Source: a bacterium (GTDB lineage Bacteria > Patescibacteriota > Minisyncoccia > UBA9983). From it: a stretch of DNA of 9,120 nt. The notes under the pieces are model-generated. The model saw nothing but the letters and a program-made list of their open reading frames with translations. It made no database searches and had not been told where the DNA came from. Each line of letters begins with the position of its first letter. Position 1 is the stretch's first letter. Positions 1 to 5,460 of the stretch are shown in pieces. Position numbers and translations under genes: made by a program. Location: contig JAHFLR010000026.1 in assembly GCA_023244795.1 (NCBI GenBank), positions 1 through 9,120 of the forward strand, read 5' to 3'.

Positions 1-286
1 CCTTCTCCGATTTGTATGTATTAACAAACTCCAGTACGGCCGACAAAAAAACCATAAAAATCAGAATAATCGCATTGAGCCGCTCGCCCAAGACAAAAGA
101 AATGGCAGAGGCCGCCATCAAAATCATTAGGAGTGGATTATTGAACTTTTTAAGAAAAGTTACAAAAGGGTGAACCTTTTTCTTTTCAAAAACGACATTG
201 GCTCCAAACTGGCTTAAACGACGCTCCGCTTCGGCGTGGCTTAGCCCTCGCTTTTTAATATCCTCGCTAATTTCTCCGTTATTCAT
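1..286 (-). CDS. P-type cation-transporting ATPase, N-terminal fragment
   Basis: The first 95 residues of a protein that continues beyond the left edge are visible, read from the ATG at 286. The segment GLSHAEAERRLSQFGAN (about residues 13-29) is the N-terminal cation ATPase domain typical of MgtA, calcium and proton P-type ATPases. A basic stretch (EKKKVHP) follows, then PFVTFLKKFNNPLLMILM leading into the first membrane helix and a second helix near residues 74-90. The phosphorylation and nucleotide domains lie outside the window, so the transported ion cannot be decided; Mg2+ or Ca2+ import/export types are the closest resemblance. AAGGTA sits immediately before the start, and a possible -10 TAAAAT lies 7 bases upstream. 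The gene follows the tRNA pair on the same strand, probably separated from it by a terminator. Confidence 0.8.
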   Translation of the reverse strand, partial: MNNGEISEDIKKRGLSHAEAERRLSQFGANVVFEKKKVHPFVTFLKKFNNPLLMILMAASAISFVLGERLNAIILIFMVFLSAVLEFVNTYKSEK

Positions 287-293
287 TACCTTT

Positions 294-322
294 ATTTTAG
301 CGGATTTTTGATGGTTTATCCA
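294..322 (-). promoter_or_regulatory. Possible promoter of the P-type ATPase gene
   Basis: On the minus strand TGGATA (322..317, four of six matches to TTGACA) stands 17 bases from TAAAAT (299..294), which ends 7 bases before the ATG. Transcription would start almost at the start codon. This is weak evidence in AT-rich DNA; it is listed because the same spacing recurs at other genes here. Confidence 0.25.
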
Positions 323-325
323 CGG

Positions 326-353
326 AAAAACCAAAACCGGAGAACCCGATTTT
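326..353 (-). terminator. Probable terminator after the tRNA pair
   Basis: On the minus strand AAAATCGG (353..346) pairs with CCGGTTTT (340..333), giving an eight-pair stem with one U-G wobble and a five-base loop, followed by GG and TTTTT (330..326). It lies 34 bases past the end of tRNA-Ala and before the ATPase gene, where a terminator would be expected. The stem is only moderately GC-rich. Confidence 0.45.
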
Positions 354-387
354 AGTTTTTATTGTGTTTGCGTTGAGCGAGTCGAAG

Positions 388-461
388 TGGTGGACCCATG
401 GAGAATCGGACTCCAGCCTCATCCATGCCATGGATGCGTAATACCATTTTACTATGGGCCC
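388..461 (-). tRNA. tRNA-Ala (anticodon GGC)
   Basis: The cloverleaf was folded by hand. The acceptor arm GGGCCCA pairs with TGGGTCC and includes the G3-U70 wobble that marks alanine tRNAs. The D stem is GTAA/TTAC with GG in the loop. The anticodon stem is CATCC/GGATG with loop ATGGCAT, anticodon GGC at 429..427. The T stem is TGGAG/CTCCA. The 3' end ACCA (391..388) is encoded. One oddity is the T loop, TCCGATT, which has C where nearly all tRNAs have U55. It lies four bases downstream of tRNA-Arg on the same strand. Confidence 0.92.
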
Positions 462-465
462 AAGA

Positions 466-537
466 TGCCCCCAGAGAGAATCGAACTCCCATCTCTTCCT
501 TAGGACGGAATTGCTCTATCCATTGAGCTATGAGGGC
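466..537 (-). tRNA. tRNA-Arg (anticodon CCT)
   Basis: The cloverleaf was folded by hand. The acceptor arm GCCCTCA pairs with TGGGGGC (one U-G pair). The D stem is GCTC/GAGC, with A20 in the loop as usual for arginine tRNAs. The anticodon loop GTCCTAA carries CCT (504..502), reading AGG. The T arm is GGGAG-TTCGATT-CTCTC. The top pair of the anticodon stem, A27-G43, is a mismatch. No CCA is encoded (A73 is followed by TCT), unlike the adjacent tRNA-Ala, so a CCA-adding enzyme is required. It starts seven bases after the stop codon of the glutaredoxin-like gene and is probably co-transcribed with it. Confidence 0.92.
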
Positions 538-544
538 TCTAGGA

Positions 545-781
545 TTAGTTTAATCCTAAGGCGTTGGCGATTTTGGCTTTATCAAAACCGACGATAATCT
601 CGTTGTCGATTTCGATTACCGGCACGGCTAGCTGGCCTGTTTTGGCCACAACCTCATCCCTTTTGACCTCATCAACAGACAAGTCGTAGTCTGTAAATGT
701 GATATTGTTTGTCTTTAAATACTCCTTTAAAGCCTTGCAATATCCGCACACGGGGGTGCTATAAACTATTACGTTTTTCAT
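545..781 (-). CDS. Glutaredoxin-like thiol-disulfide oxidoreductase
   Basis: This 78-residue cytoplasmic protein has a thioredoxin/glutaredoxin fold and probably reduces disulfides, like the NrdH/Grx group. The redox motif is C12-G-Y-C15 after YSTPV; the cis-proline is P54 in LAVPVIEI; GFD at 65-67 takes the place of the glutaredoxin GG(F/Y)D turn. The length is normal for NrdH/glutaredoxin-3-like proteins. CGYC differs from the CPYC of classical glutaredoxins and the CxQC of many NrdH, so its electron donor is unclear. The start is the ATG at 781; no Shine-Dalgarno site precedes it and a perfect TATAAT ends 7 bases upstream, suggesting a leaderless mRNA. It is divergent from hypC, and the two tRNAs follow directly. 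Confidence 0.9.
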   Translation of the reverse strand: MKNVIVYSTPVCGYCKALKEYLKTNNITFTDYDLSVDEVKRDEVVAKTGQLAVPVIEIDNEIIVGFDKAKIANALGLN

Positions 782-784
782 ATC

Positions 785-813
785 TTGTATTATACAAAAA
801 TCTCCGTTAAAAT
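785..813 (+). promoter_or_regulatory. Possible hypC promoter
   Basis: TTGTAT (785-790) and TAAAAT (808-813) are spaced 17 bases apart; the -10 ends 10 bases before the hypC ATG at 824. It overlaps the minus-strand promoter of the glutaredoxin-like gene, so the two could exclude each other. An alternative -10, TATTAT (788-793), has no recognisable -35. The match is weak. Confidence 0.3.
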
Positions 814-816
814 CAA
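789..816 (-). promoter_or_regulatory. Promoter of the glutaredoxin-like gene (and tRNAs)
   Basis: On the minus strand TTGATT (816..811, four of six matches) is 16 bases from a perfect -10 TATAAT (794..789). Only 7 bases separate the -10 box from the ATG at 781, so the predicted start of transcription falls on or next to the start codon. The box sits in the near-palindrome TTGTATTATACAA (785-797) within the divergent spacer shared with hypC. Confidence 0.55.
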
Positions 817-823
817 ACCAGTT

Positions 824-1045
824 ATGTGTTTAGCAACGCCTGTTAAGATTATTGAGATAAACGGCCAAAAAGCCACGGTGGGCTCAAAAGATCACTCCCA
901 CGTGGTTGATATTTCCCTTATCCCCGATGTGCAGGTCGGCGACTACATCCTCGCCCATGGCGAATTGGCCATAAACAAACTGCAGACAGAAGAAGCAGAA
1001 AAGATATTAGCGATGATTAGCCAAACACACCAAGCACATTGTTAG
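824..1045 (+). CDS. hypC: Hydrogenase maturation chaperone HypC
   Basis: HypC/HupF/HybG family, 73 residues. With HypD it carries the Fe(CN)2CO unit and delivers it to the NiFe hydrogenase large subunit. The start at 824 gives MCLATP, placing the essential Cys at position 2 where the family needs it; an in-frame TTG at 785 would bury that Cys and is rejected. Other family marks are I-x-I-N-G (10-14), V38-G-D-Y-I, His45 in YILAHGELAINK and a C-terminal helix (54-66). Length is within the normal range. The last residues (THQAHC) end in a second cysteine, of unclear meaning. The gene converges on the hydrogenase block and is followed 16 bases later by a gene with a related domain. No other hyp gene is in the window. 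Confidence 0.93.
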   Translation: MCLATPVKIIEINGQKATVGSKDHSHVVDISLIPDVQVGDYILAHGELAINKLQTEEAEKILAMISQTHQAHC

Positions 1046-1050
1046 CACAC

Positions 1051-1057
1051 AAGGAGG
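1051..1057 (+). promoter_or_regulatory. Strong Shine-Dalgarno site (AAGGAGG)
   Basis: AAGGAGG ends 4 bases before the ATG at 1062 and fixes that start. It is the only strong Shine-Dalgarno site I see in the window, and it belongs to an internal operon gene, whereas the leading genes lack one. Confidence 0.85.
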
Positions 1058-1061
1058 CATT

Positions 1062-1688
1062 ATGAACCACGACACTATCGGTGTTAAGTTGTTTTTGAAA
1101 TACGCCTCGGTTGCGCCCTGTCTTAAGCCAGAGACTTTTGATATGACCAAAATGGCCGGCGAACAGTCGATAGACGGAAGACTGCCGGAGATAACCGACC
1201 ATCTAAAGAAACTGACCCCCTACCCGCATCTTGAGGCCATCGCCAAGCTTATGGGGATAGACGACCCGCTCGACAACCGCGTGGTCTCCTCGTATTGGAT
1301 AGGCAACCCGAGATTAAGCGCCGAGCATATCCACAACTCGACCACCCTCATCCCCGCTCTAAACCAAGATCCCGCCGTCGCAGCCCGCATGAAGGATAAC
1401 TGCCTAATACACCCAGGCAATGTTATTGCGGTAAACGGCGATATTTTGACAGTGAGTTACAATCCGTTAACGTTTGGGGAGGAGAAGTGCTCTATGGAAT
1501 TGGGAGCTCCCCAAACAATTTTGGTAAAAAACGAATTCGTCTCTCCCGACGATATTAAGCCAAACATCTTTATTGCGTTTCATTATTTGCGGGCGATAGA
1601 AAAAATCAGCCCGCAACAATATGCCGACCTTCAACAGCTTACGATTGAGGCCCTCAAGCGCCTCAGCTCTCTTTGCCGGACATTCTAG
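1062..1688 (+). CDS. Hydrogenase-linked protein with HypC-like C-terminal domain (DUF6390-like)
   Basis: This 208-residue soluble protein has no signal peptide or membrane segment. The N-terminal half (about 1-110) is mostly helical and contains DPLDNRVVSSYWIGNPRL (68-85), which I recall, without a search, as a hallmark of the uncharacterised family DUF6390. The C-terminal half (about 113-200) resembles HypC. CLIHPGNVIAVNGDILTV (114-131) matches hypC residues 2-19 (CLATPVKIIEINGQKATV) at 8 of 18 positions, and IFIAFHYLRAIEKI matches DYILAHGELAINKL. The equivalents of HypC Cys2 and His45 are Cys114 and His174, with about 17 extra residues between. Because Cys114 is internal it cannot be a free N-terminal cysteine. 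Placed 16 bases after hypC, it is probably a maturation factor, scaffold or large-subunit chaperone. That role is inferred. Confidence 0.85.
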   Translation: MNHDTIGVKLFLKYASVAPCLKPETFDMTKMAGEQSIDGRLPEITDHLKKLTPYPHLEAIAKLMGIDDPLDNRVVSSYWIGNPRLSAEHIHNSTTLIPALNQDPAVAARMKDNCLIHPGNVIAVNGDILTVSYNPLTFGEEKCSMELGAPQTILVKNEFVSPDDIKPNIFIAFHYLRAIEKISPQQYADLQQLTIEALKRLSSLCRTF

Positions 1689-1703
1689 TCCGGCTTTATT
1701 TTT
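1675..1703 (+). terminator. Rho-independent terminator of the hypC operon
   Basis: GCCGGAC (1675-1681) and GTCCGGC (1688-1694) form a perfect seven-pair GC-rich stem with loop ATTCTA, followed by TTTATTTTT. The stem overlaps the last codons and the TAG stop of the 208-residue gene. On the minus strand the hairpin lacks a trailing T-run, so it may stop the converging hydrogenase transcript only weakly. Confidence 0.85.
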
Positions 1704-1715
1704 GTTGTAATAAGC

Positions 1716-2936
1716 CTAATGCACCGAGCAGGTTATGCACGGGTCGTAGGCACGCACCAACATATTTAGTAATCTCTCTCTATCTTTTTGGCTCATCCCC
1801 ATCGTGTTGTTTATCATTTGTTGAGCGCTCTTTTCTATTGAGGTTAGGTTTTGTACTGTCGGAGTGATGATATTGGCATAAACGATAGTCCCACTGCTAT
1901 CTAAGTGGATCTCATGATACAGACCGCCTCTTGGCGCCTCCACATAACCGATGCCCCTGTACTCTCCCCCTTCGGCAACCGCTGTGGGGGAGGCGATGGA
2001 AGCGTCCATCTCCATATTTAGCAATTTATTTACAATCTCTACCGCTTGCTTGTGATATTTAAATATTTCCACGGCTTGCGCCAAGTTGTTATGGAATGGG
2101 TTGGCAAAATCCAATTTGTAGCCTTCTGTTTCTCCGCCGATAGCTAGCCGCGCCAGAGAGCCAACGAGCATCTCGCGCCCTTTTAACTTGCCGAACTTAG
2201 CGGTGGAATAATCTCTTAATTCCTCCTCTATATTTTTTTTGTAATCTTTGGCCGGAAACATTTCTCTTTTTTGATTTTTATCGGTGGAAGAGTCAACCGA
2301 TATGCTGTCGCCCACCAAAGCGGCCAGTTGTAGCTCTACCTTTAAATCTGGGTAATCAAATTTAGAAAATAGTTGCGGCACCCAAGTAGCCGTCTCTTTA
2401 TTTTTTTCTAATTCCGCCAGTAAATTTTTTAAATCCTCCTTAGTTGGCAGTTTATGGAAGCCGCCCAAAGTGGTAGTGGTCGGGTGCACGTTTCTGCCGG
2501 CTATTGTGTAGGCGATTTCGTCTCCCATTTTTTTTAGGGCCAGCGCTTTGGCAAAAGATTTGGGATCTTTTTGGTTTAATTCGGTACCCCTGTCTATGCC
2601 CACGTAATCGGGCAAAACCAAAAAGAACAGGTGCAGCACGTGGCTTTGGATCATTTGACCGCAAACCATTAGGTCTCGCAAGAGTTTGGTGGTTTCGTTA
2701 ACTTTGATGCCATAGGCGTCTTCGGTGGCCCTTACAGAGGCCAAATTGTGCGCTATGGGGCAAACACCGCAAATGCGGGGAGTTATCCAATGGGCCTCTT
2801 CGGCTGACCGGCCAACCAAAATACCCTCAAATAGGCGCTCCCCCTCATGCACCCCAAGATTAACCGAGTTTTTGCTCCAGTCTATTTTTAAATTCCCGTG
2901 CCCCTCAATCTTGGCTATAAATTCGTTGGTTATCAT
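1716..2936 (-). CDS. hydA: NiFe hydrogenase alpha (large, catalytic) subunit, group 3b-like
   Basis: This 406-residue catalytic subunit carries the NiFe centre for H2 oxidation or evolution in the cytoplasm. Visible motifs are IEGHG (10-14), ERLFEGILVGR (33-43), the L1 motif RICGVCPIAH with nickel ligands Cys56 and Cys59, EAPRGG in the centre, and the L2 motif DPCITCSVH with Cys400 and Cys403. The chain ends at His406, the residue after which hydrogenase endopeptidases normally cut. There is therefore no propeptide, and the protein is made in mature form. It is slightly shorter than typical sulfhydrogenase alpha chains (about 420-430). Start is the ATG at 2936, without a Shine-Dalgarno site but with TATAAT ending 10 bases upstream. 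It is separated from its small subunit by two unrelated genes. Group 3b rather than 3d is inferred from the partner genes. Confidence 0.95.
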   Translation of the reverse strand: MITNEFIAKIEGHGNLKIDWSKNSVNLGVHEGERLFEGILVGRSAEEAHWITPRICGVCPIAHNLASVRATEDAYGIKVNETTKLLRDLMVCGQMIQSHVLHLFFLVLPDYVGIDRGTELNQKDPKSFAKALALKKMGDEIAYTIAGRNVHPTTTTLGGFHKLPTKEDLKNLLAELEKNKETATWVPQLFSKFDYPDLKVELQLAALVGDSISVDSSTDKNQKREMFPAKDYKKNIEEELRDYSTAKFGKLKGREMLVGSLARLAIGGETEGYKLDFANPFHNNLAQAVEIFKYHKQAVEIVNKLLNMEMDASIASPTAVAEGGEYRGIGYVEAPRGGLYHEIHLDSSGTIVYANIITPTVQNLTSIEKSAQQMINNTMGMSQKDRERLLNMLVRAYDPCITCSVH

Positions 2937-2946
2937 TTTGTTGTTT

Positions 2947-2952
2947 ATTATA
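2947..2952 (-). promoter_or_regulatory. Candidate -10 box for hydA
   Basis: A perfect TATAAT on the minus strand, preceded by TG, lies in the 32-base gap between the peptidase and hydA and ends 10 bases before the hydA ATG. The best -35 at 17-base spacing (TTCTTA, 2975..2970) matches only three positions. The predicted transcript would have a leader of a few bases at most. It suggests that hydA can be expressed apart from the upstream subunits. Confidence 0.45.
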
Positions 2953-2968
2953 CATTAAAAAATGTTTT

Positions 2969-3883
2969 CTAAGAATCGTAAGGAATCTCGAGCATATTAA
3001 ACGGCCCCTTTTTAGGTTGAGCATGGAGAGGGACATTCTCTGCCAGAGAAATCCTTTGATGTTCTAATATTATAGCCCTAATAGCGTCTTGTGTTGAGGT
3101 TACATCTTGCAAGCTCGCAGCTGCTTCACCCGAGTGGATATTATCAACATGGAGCTCGATAGCCACCACTCCTTTTTTAGAACCGAAAGTAAATTCTATT
3201 GAGTCATTAAGGGCACCCTCCATATATTGTGCACTAATTCCTTTTTCACTAAAAATATGTTTTATGTCTTTTATTGGTTCGCTAGGAAAACGGAATCCTT
3301 TAGCTGAAGTGTAAATAAGTGGCCCGTTGCCTTTTTGTCCCATAGCCGAAACATCAACAATAACCACCAGTTTAGGAGAAGATTCCCCGCCTACGAGAAC
3401 TTCCTCTGATGCAAATCTCGCTCCCGCGTTATAGGAACTTCCCCTTAAATCTCGCTCTTGCATTTTTCTTTTTCCATTACCATCAAAAACTTCTTCTTCC
3501 GATTCTTCTTCAACGGTAAAAACAGCTGTTGGCCTGAGCCCTTGTTCAAACAAGCTTAAAATAATACTGACACCAAGCGCGTCGTCAAGACGACCAACGA
3601 CTTCTCCCTCCTTAACTTTTATCGAAGCTCCTTTGCCTACTTTATCCATATGAGCTGAAAGCAATATCTCGCCCTCGGGCATGTTAGACATGAACCAAAC
3701 ATTGCCCCTTCCATCTCGTTTTGATTCTACTCCCATCTCGGCCGCCCTACTTAAAAGATACTCCGCCACCTTGTCTTCCCTACCAGAAAAACTATCTGCC
3801 TCCGACAAAAAAGACAGCTCTTTTTCTATTCTCCCCCATAATCCACTCTCGATTAGATTTTTAGATTTTTCTGGTGTTTCCAT
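2969..3883 (-). CDS. Dinuclear-zinc aminopeptidase-like protein (M42/M20/M28 clan)
   Basis: This 304-residue cytoplasmic metallopeptidase-like protein keeps the metal-site order of clan MH enzymes: H78-M-D80, LDDALG with D100/D101, catalytic/metal pair E125-E126, D177 in VIVDVSA, and H250 in HSGEAAASLQD, which is most like family M42. It should be an aminopeptidase or a related dipeptidase or deacylase; the substrate is unknown. After the EE pair there is an acidic then basic insertion (about 127-160) in place of the usual E-E-x-G turn, so activity is not assured. At about 304 residues it is shorter than most M42 enzymes (about 340-360). It starts 8 bases after the acyltransferase-like gene with no clear Shine-Dalgarno site and precedes hydA. 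It is a poor candidate for a hydrogenase maturation protease, which belongs to the HycI/HybD (M52) fold and has nothing to cut here. Confidence 0.8.
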   Translation of the reverse strand: METPEKSKNLIESGLWGRIEKELSFLSEADSFSGREDKVAEYLLSRAAEMGVESKRDGRGNVWFMSNMPEGEILLSAHMDKVGKGASIKVKEGEVVGRLDDALGVSIILSLFEQGLRPTAVFTVEEESEEEVFDGNGKRKMQERDLRGSSYNAGARFASEEVLVGGESSPKLVVIVDVSAMGQKGNGPLIYTSAKGFRFPSEPIKDIKHIFSEKGISAQYMEGALNDSIEFTFGSKKGVVAIELHVDNIHSGEAAASLQDVTSTQDAIRAIILEHQRISLAENVPLHAQPKKGPFNMLEIPYDS

Positions 3884-3891
3884 CTTGATTT

Positions 3892-4698
3892 TTATTTTTT
3901 TAACATTTTGTCTCCTGTCAAAACGTAATGATACTCTTTTTTATATGCCGGCCCCAACTCTTCTTTAAACTGAGCGATGCCTACTTCGCGTGCACCTGTT
4001 CCAATTGTAAAAAATTCTCTATCAGAGAAAAGCTTGGCTCTTTCGTGATGCAAAAACCTACTTAATCCTTTGTATTCATAATTTACTTTTAGCTGCAGGC
4101 CTACCCAATTACCTGACTGATGGGCGACGCCCCACGTAAAACCAATGAGCTTATTTTTTACAGTTACATAAACTTGCTTAATATCGTATTTTTCTAAGAT
4201 GTTTAACAATTTTGAAAATTCTTCATCGGCTTCGGAAAAAGTTAAGGAATCTCTGCTCTTTTGCCCCTTCCAAAATTGATAAAATTCTTTTATTTTTTCT
4301 TTCGGATAGCTATTGAAAATTTCAAATTCATAACTATTCTGGAACTGACTGATTCTTCTTTTGATATCACTATGGGGGGTAATCAAAGCTTCGGTTTTAT
4401 AAAAATACTCATTTTCTATAAATTTGTCTAGCATTATTTCAATTCCCTCCTTTTTTATTTGCCCCACCTCTTCGGGAGTTACGAATGCTATTGACGCCCT
4501 CTCCCAATTCAATTTATTTTGAGGAACAAAAATGGAAGGGAAGTCATGCGGAAATAGCAAATCTTGCCAAACTATCACGTGTTCGTTGTTTCTCAAAAAA
4601 GTATACCCTGTCAAATCAAGACTGGCCATTGAAGAAAAATATGAAAAAGGTAAGTTTTTGGCATAATCTGCATGCTTTGTCGAATCAAACTTTTCCAT
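3892..4698 (-). CDS. GNAT-fold acyltransferase-like protein (DUF2156 / PG-lysyltransferase C-domain type)
   Basis: This 268-residue soluble protein is recognised by overall pattern rather than a strict motif. YPKEKIKEFYQFW in the middle, then VTVKNKLIGFTWGV, GLQLKVNYEYKGLSRFLHHE (about 200-219) and the tail FKEELGPAYKKEYHYVL (244-260) follow the layout of DUF2156/FemX-like double-GNAT proteins. Those proteins move acyl or aminoacyl groups to lipids, peptidoglycan precursors or proteins. The substrate cannot be told. The start is 3 bases after the small-subunit stop codon. Base composition is clearly poorer in GC than the hydrogenase genes: my hand count for 4201-4440 is about 30%, against about 46% for 5041-5280 in hydD. 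This suggests a separate origin. No hydrogenase role is known for this family. Confidence 0.65.
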   Translation of the reverse strand: MEKFDSTKHADYAKNLPFSYFSSMASLDLTGYTFLRNNEHVIVWQDLLFPHDFPSIFVPQNKLNWERASIAFVTPEEVGQIKKEGIEIMLDKFIENEYFYKTEALITPHSDIKRRISQFQNSYEFEIFNSYPKEKIKEFYQFWKGQKSRDSLTFSEADEEFSKLLNILEKYDIKQVYVTVKNKLIGFTWGVAHQSGNWVGLQLKVNYEYKGLSRFLHHERAKLFSDREFFTIGTGAREVGIAQFKEELGPAYKKEYHYVLTGDKMLKK

Positions 4699-4701
4699 AT
4701 T

Positions 4702-5454
4702 TTATTTTTTCCCGTCATTAACCTCCTTCGTTCTACTGTGGAACATAGTCAAATATCTCTCTATCGTTTTTTCGTCAGTAATAGTTTTGAGTTTTTTTAT
4801 TAGCGCCGAAATGTTGGCCTCTTTGCGAATTCCAAAACAGCCGTAGCATGGCGAACCACCGGTAACACATATCGCCTTGCAACCGGCTTGAGTAATCGGT
4901 CCTAAACACGGCTTTTCTTCGTCTCTGATACGACACTTATTACCGGCTTGCTTGCAATCAAAGCAGGTGGAATTGCCGGAGTATGTCGGTGTTTTGCCGG
5001 AGAGTAACTCTTCCATCGCCTTGACCACCTCATCTTCGTCTACCGGGCAACCGTGGATGGCAAAATCTATCGGCACGTAAGCGCTTAACGGCACAGCATC
5101 AACACCCCTGGGTCTATATTGCGCAGTATAAATTTTTTCGTACCAAAATTTTCTGTCTTTCTCCGGCATAATACCCGGCACGCCGGCCAACGCCGCGCAA
5201 GCGCCAAGAGCAATTAACACTTTGGAATTTTTTCTTAAATCTTTTAACAAATCTACTTCGTAATCTGTGATGGGTGTACCTTCTATTATGGTAACGTCAT
5301 ACGGACCGGCGTCAAAACGCTCCTGGCCCAAACGCCAGTTAACAATATCTATTTTATTTTCCAGCAATAATAAGCGTTCTCTTAAGGAAACTAGTTTAAC
5401 CTCGCAACCCTCGCAGTCGGTAAAATCATAAATTGCTACTTTTGGTTTTGTCAT
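4702..5454 (-). CDS. hydD: NiFe hydrogenase delta (small, FeS) subunit, group 3b-like
   Basis: This 250-residue electron-relay subunit pairs with the large subunit. The proximal 4Fe-4S cluster ligands are Cys14 and Cys17 (DCEGCE), Cys86 (LGACA) and Cys136 (HGCP). Eight further cysteines (164, 167, 174, 183, 192, 196, 203, 206) in the C-terminal region, including GPITQAGCKAICV and PCYGCFG, can hold two more 4Fe-4S clusters, as in sulfhydrogenase delta and F420-type group 3 small subunits. No twin-arginine signal is present, so the enzyme is cytoplasmic. The start is the ATG at 5454, 6 bases after the gamma stop codon. The large subunit does not follow directly, as it usually does in this family; two other genes come first. 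Confidence 0.94.
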   Translation of the reverse strand: MTKPKVAIYDFTDCEGCEVKLVSLRERLLLLENKIDIVNWRLGQERFDAGPYDVTIIEGTPITDYEVDLLKDLRKNSKVLIALGACAALAGVPGIMPEKDRKFWYEKIYTAQYRPRGVDAVPLSAYVPIDFAIHGCPVDEDEVVKAMEELLSGKTPTYSGNSTCFDCKQAGNKCRIRDEEKPCLGPITQAGCKAICVTGGSPCYGCFGIRKEANISALIKKLKTITDEKTIERYLTMFHSRTKEVNDGKK

Positions 5455-5460
5455 GATGTT

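Noticed and set aside
785..823. An in-frame TTG that would extend hypC by 13 residues
   Set aside because: HypC needs its Cys at position 2 after the initiator Met; the ATG at 824 gives exactly MCLA, and the extension has no ribosome site.
2952..2965. Short inverted repeat ACATT-AAAA-AATGT upstream of hydA
   Set aside because: Only five AT-rich pairs with no T-run after it on the minus strand; in this base composition it is expected by chance.
2969..3883. The M42-like peptidase as a hydrogenase maturation protease
   Set aside because: Maturation proteases belong to a different fold (HycI/HybD, M52), and the large subunit here ends at the cleavage point, leaving nothing to remove.
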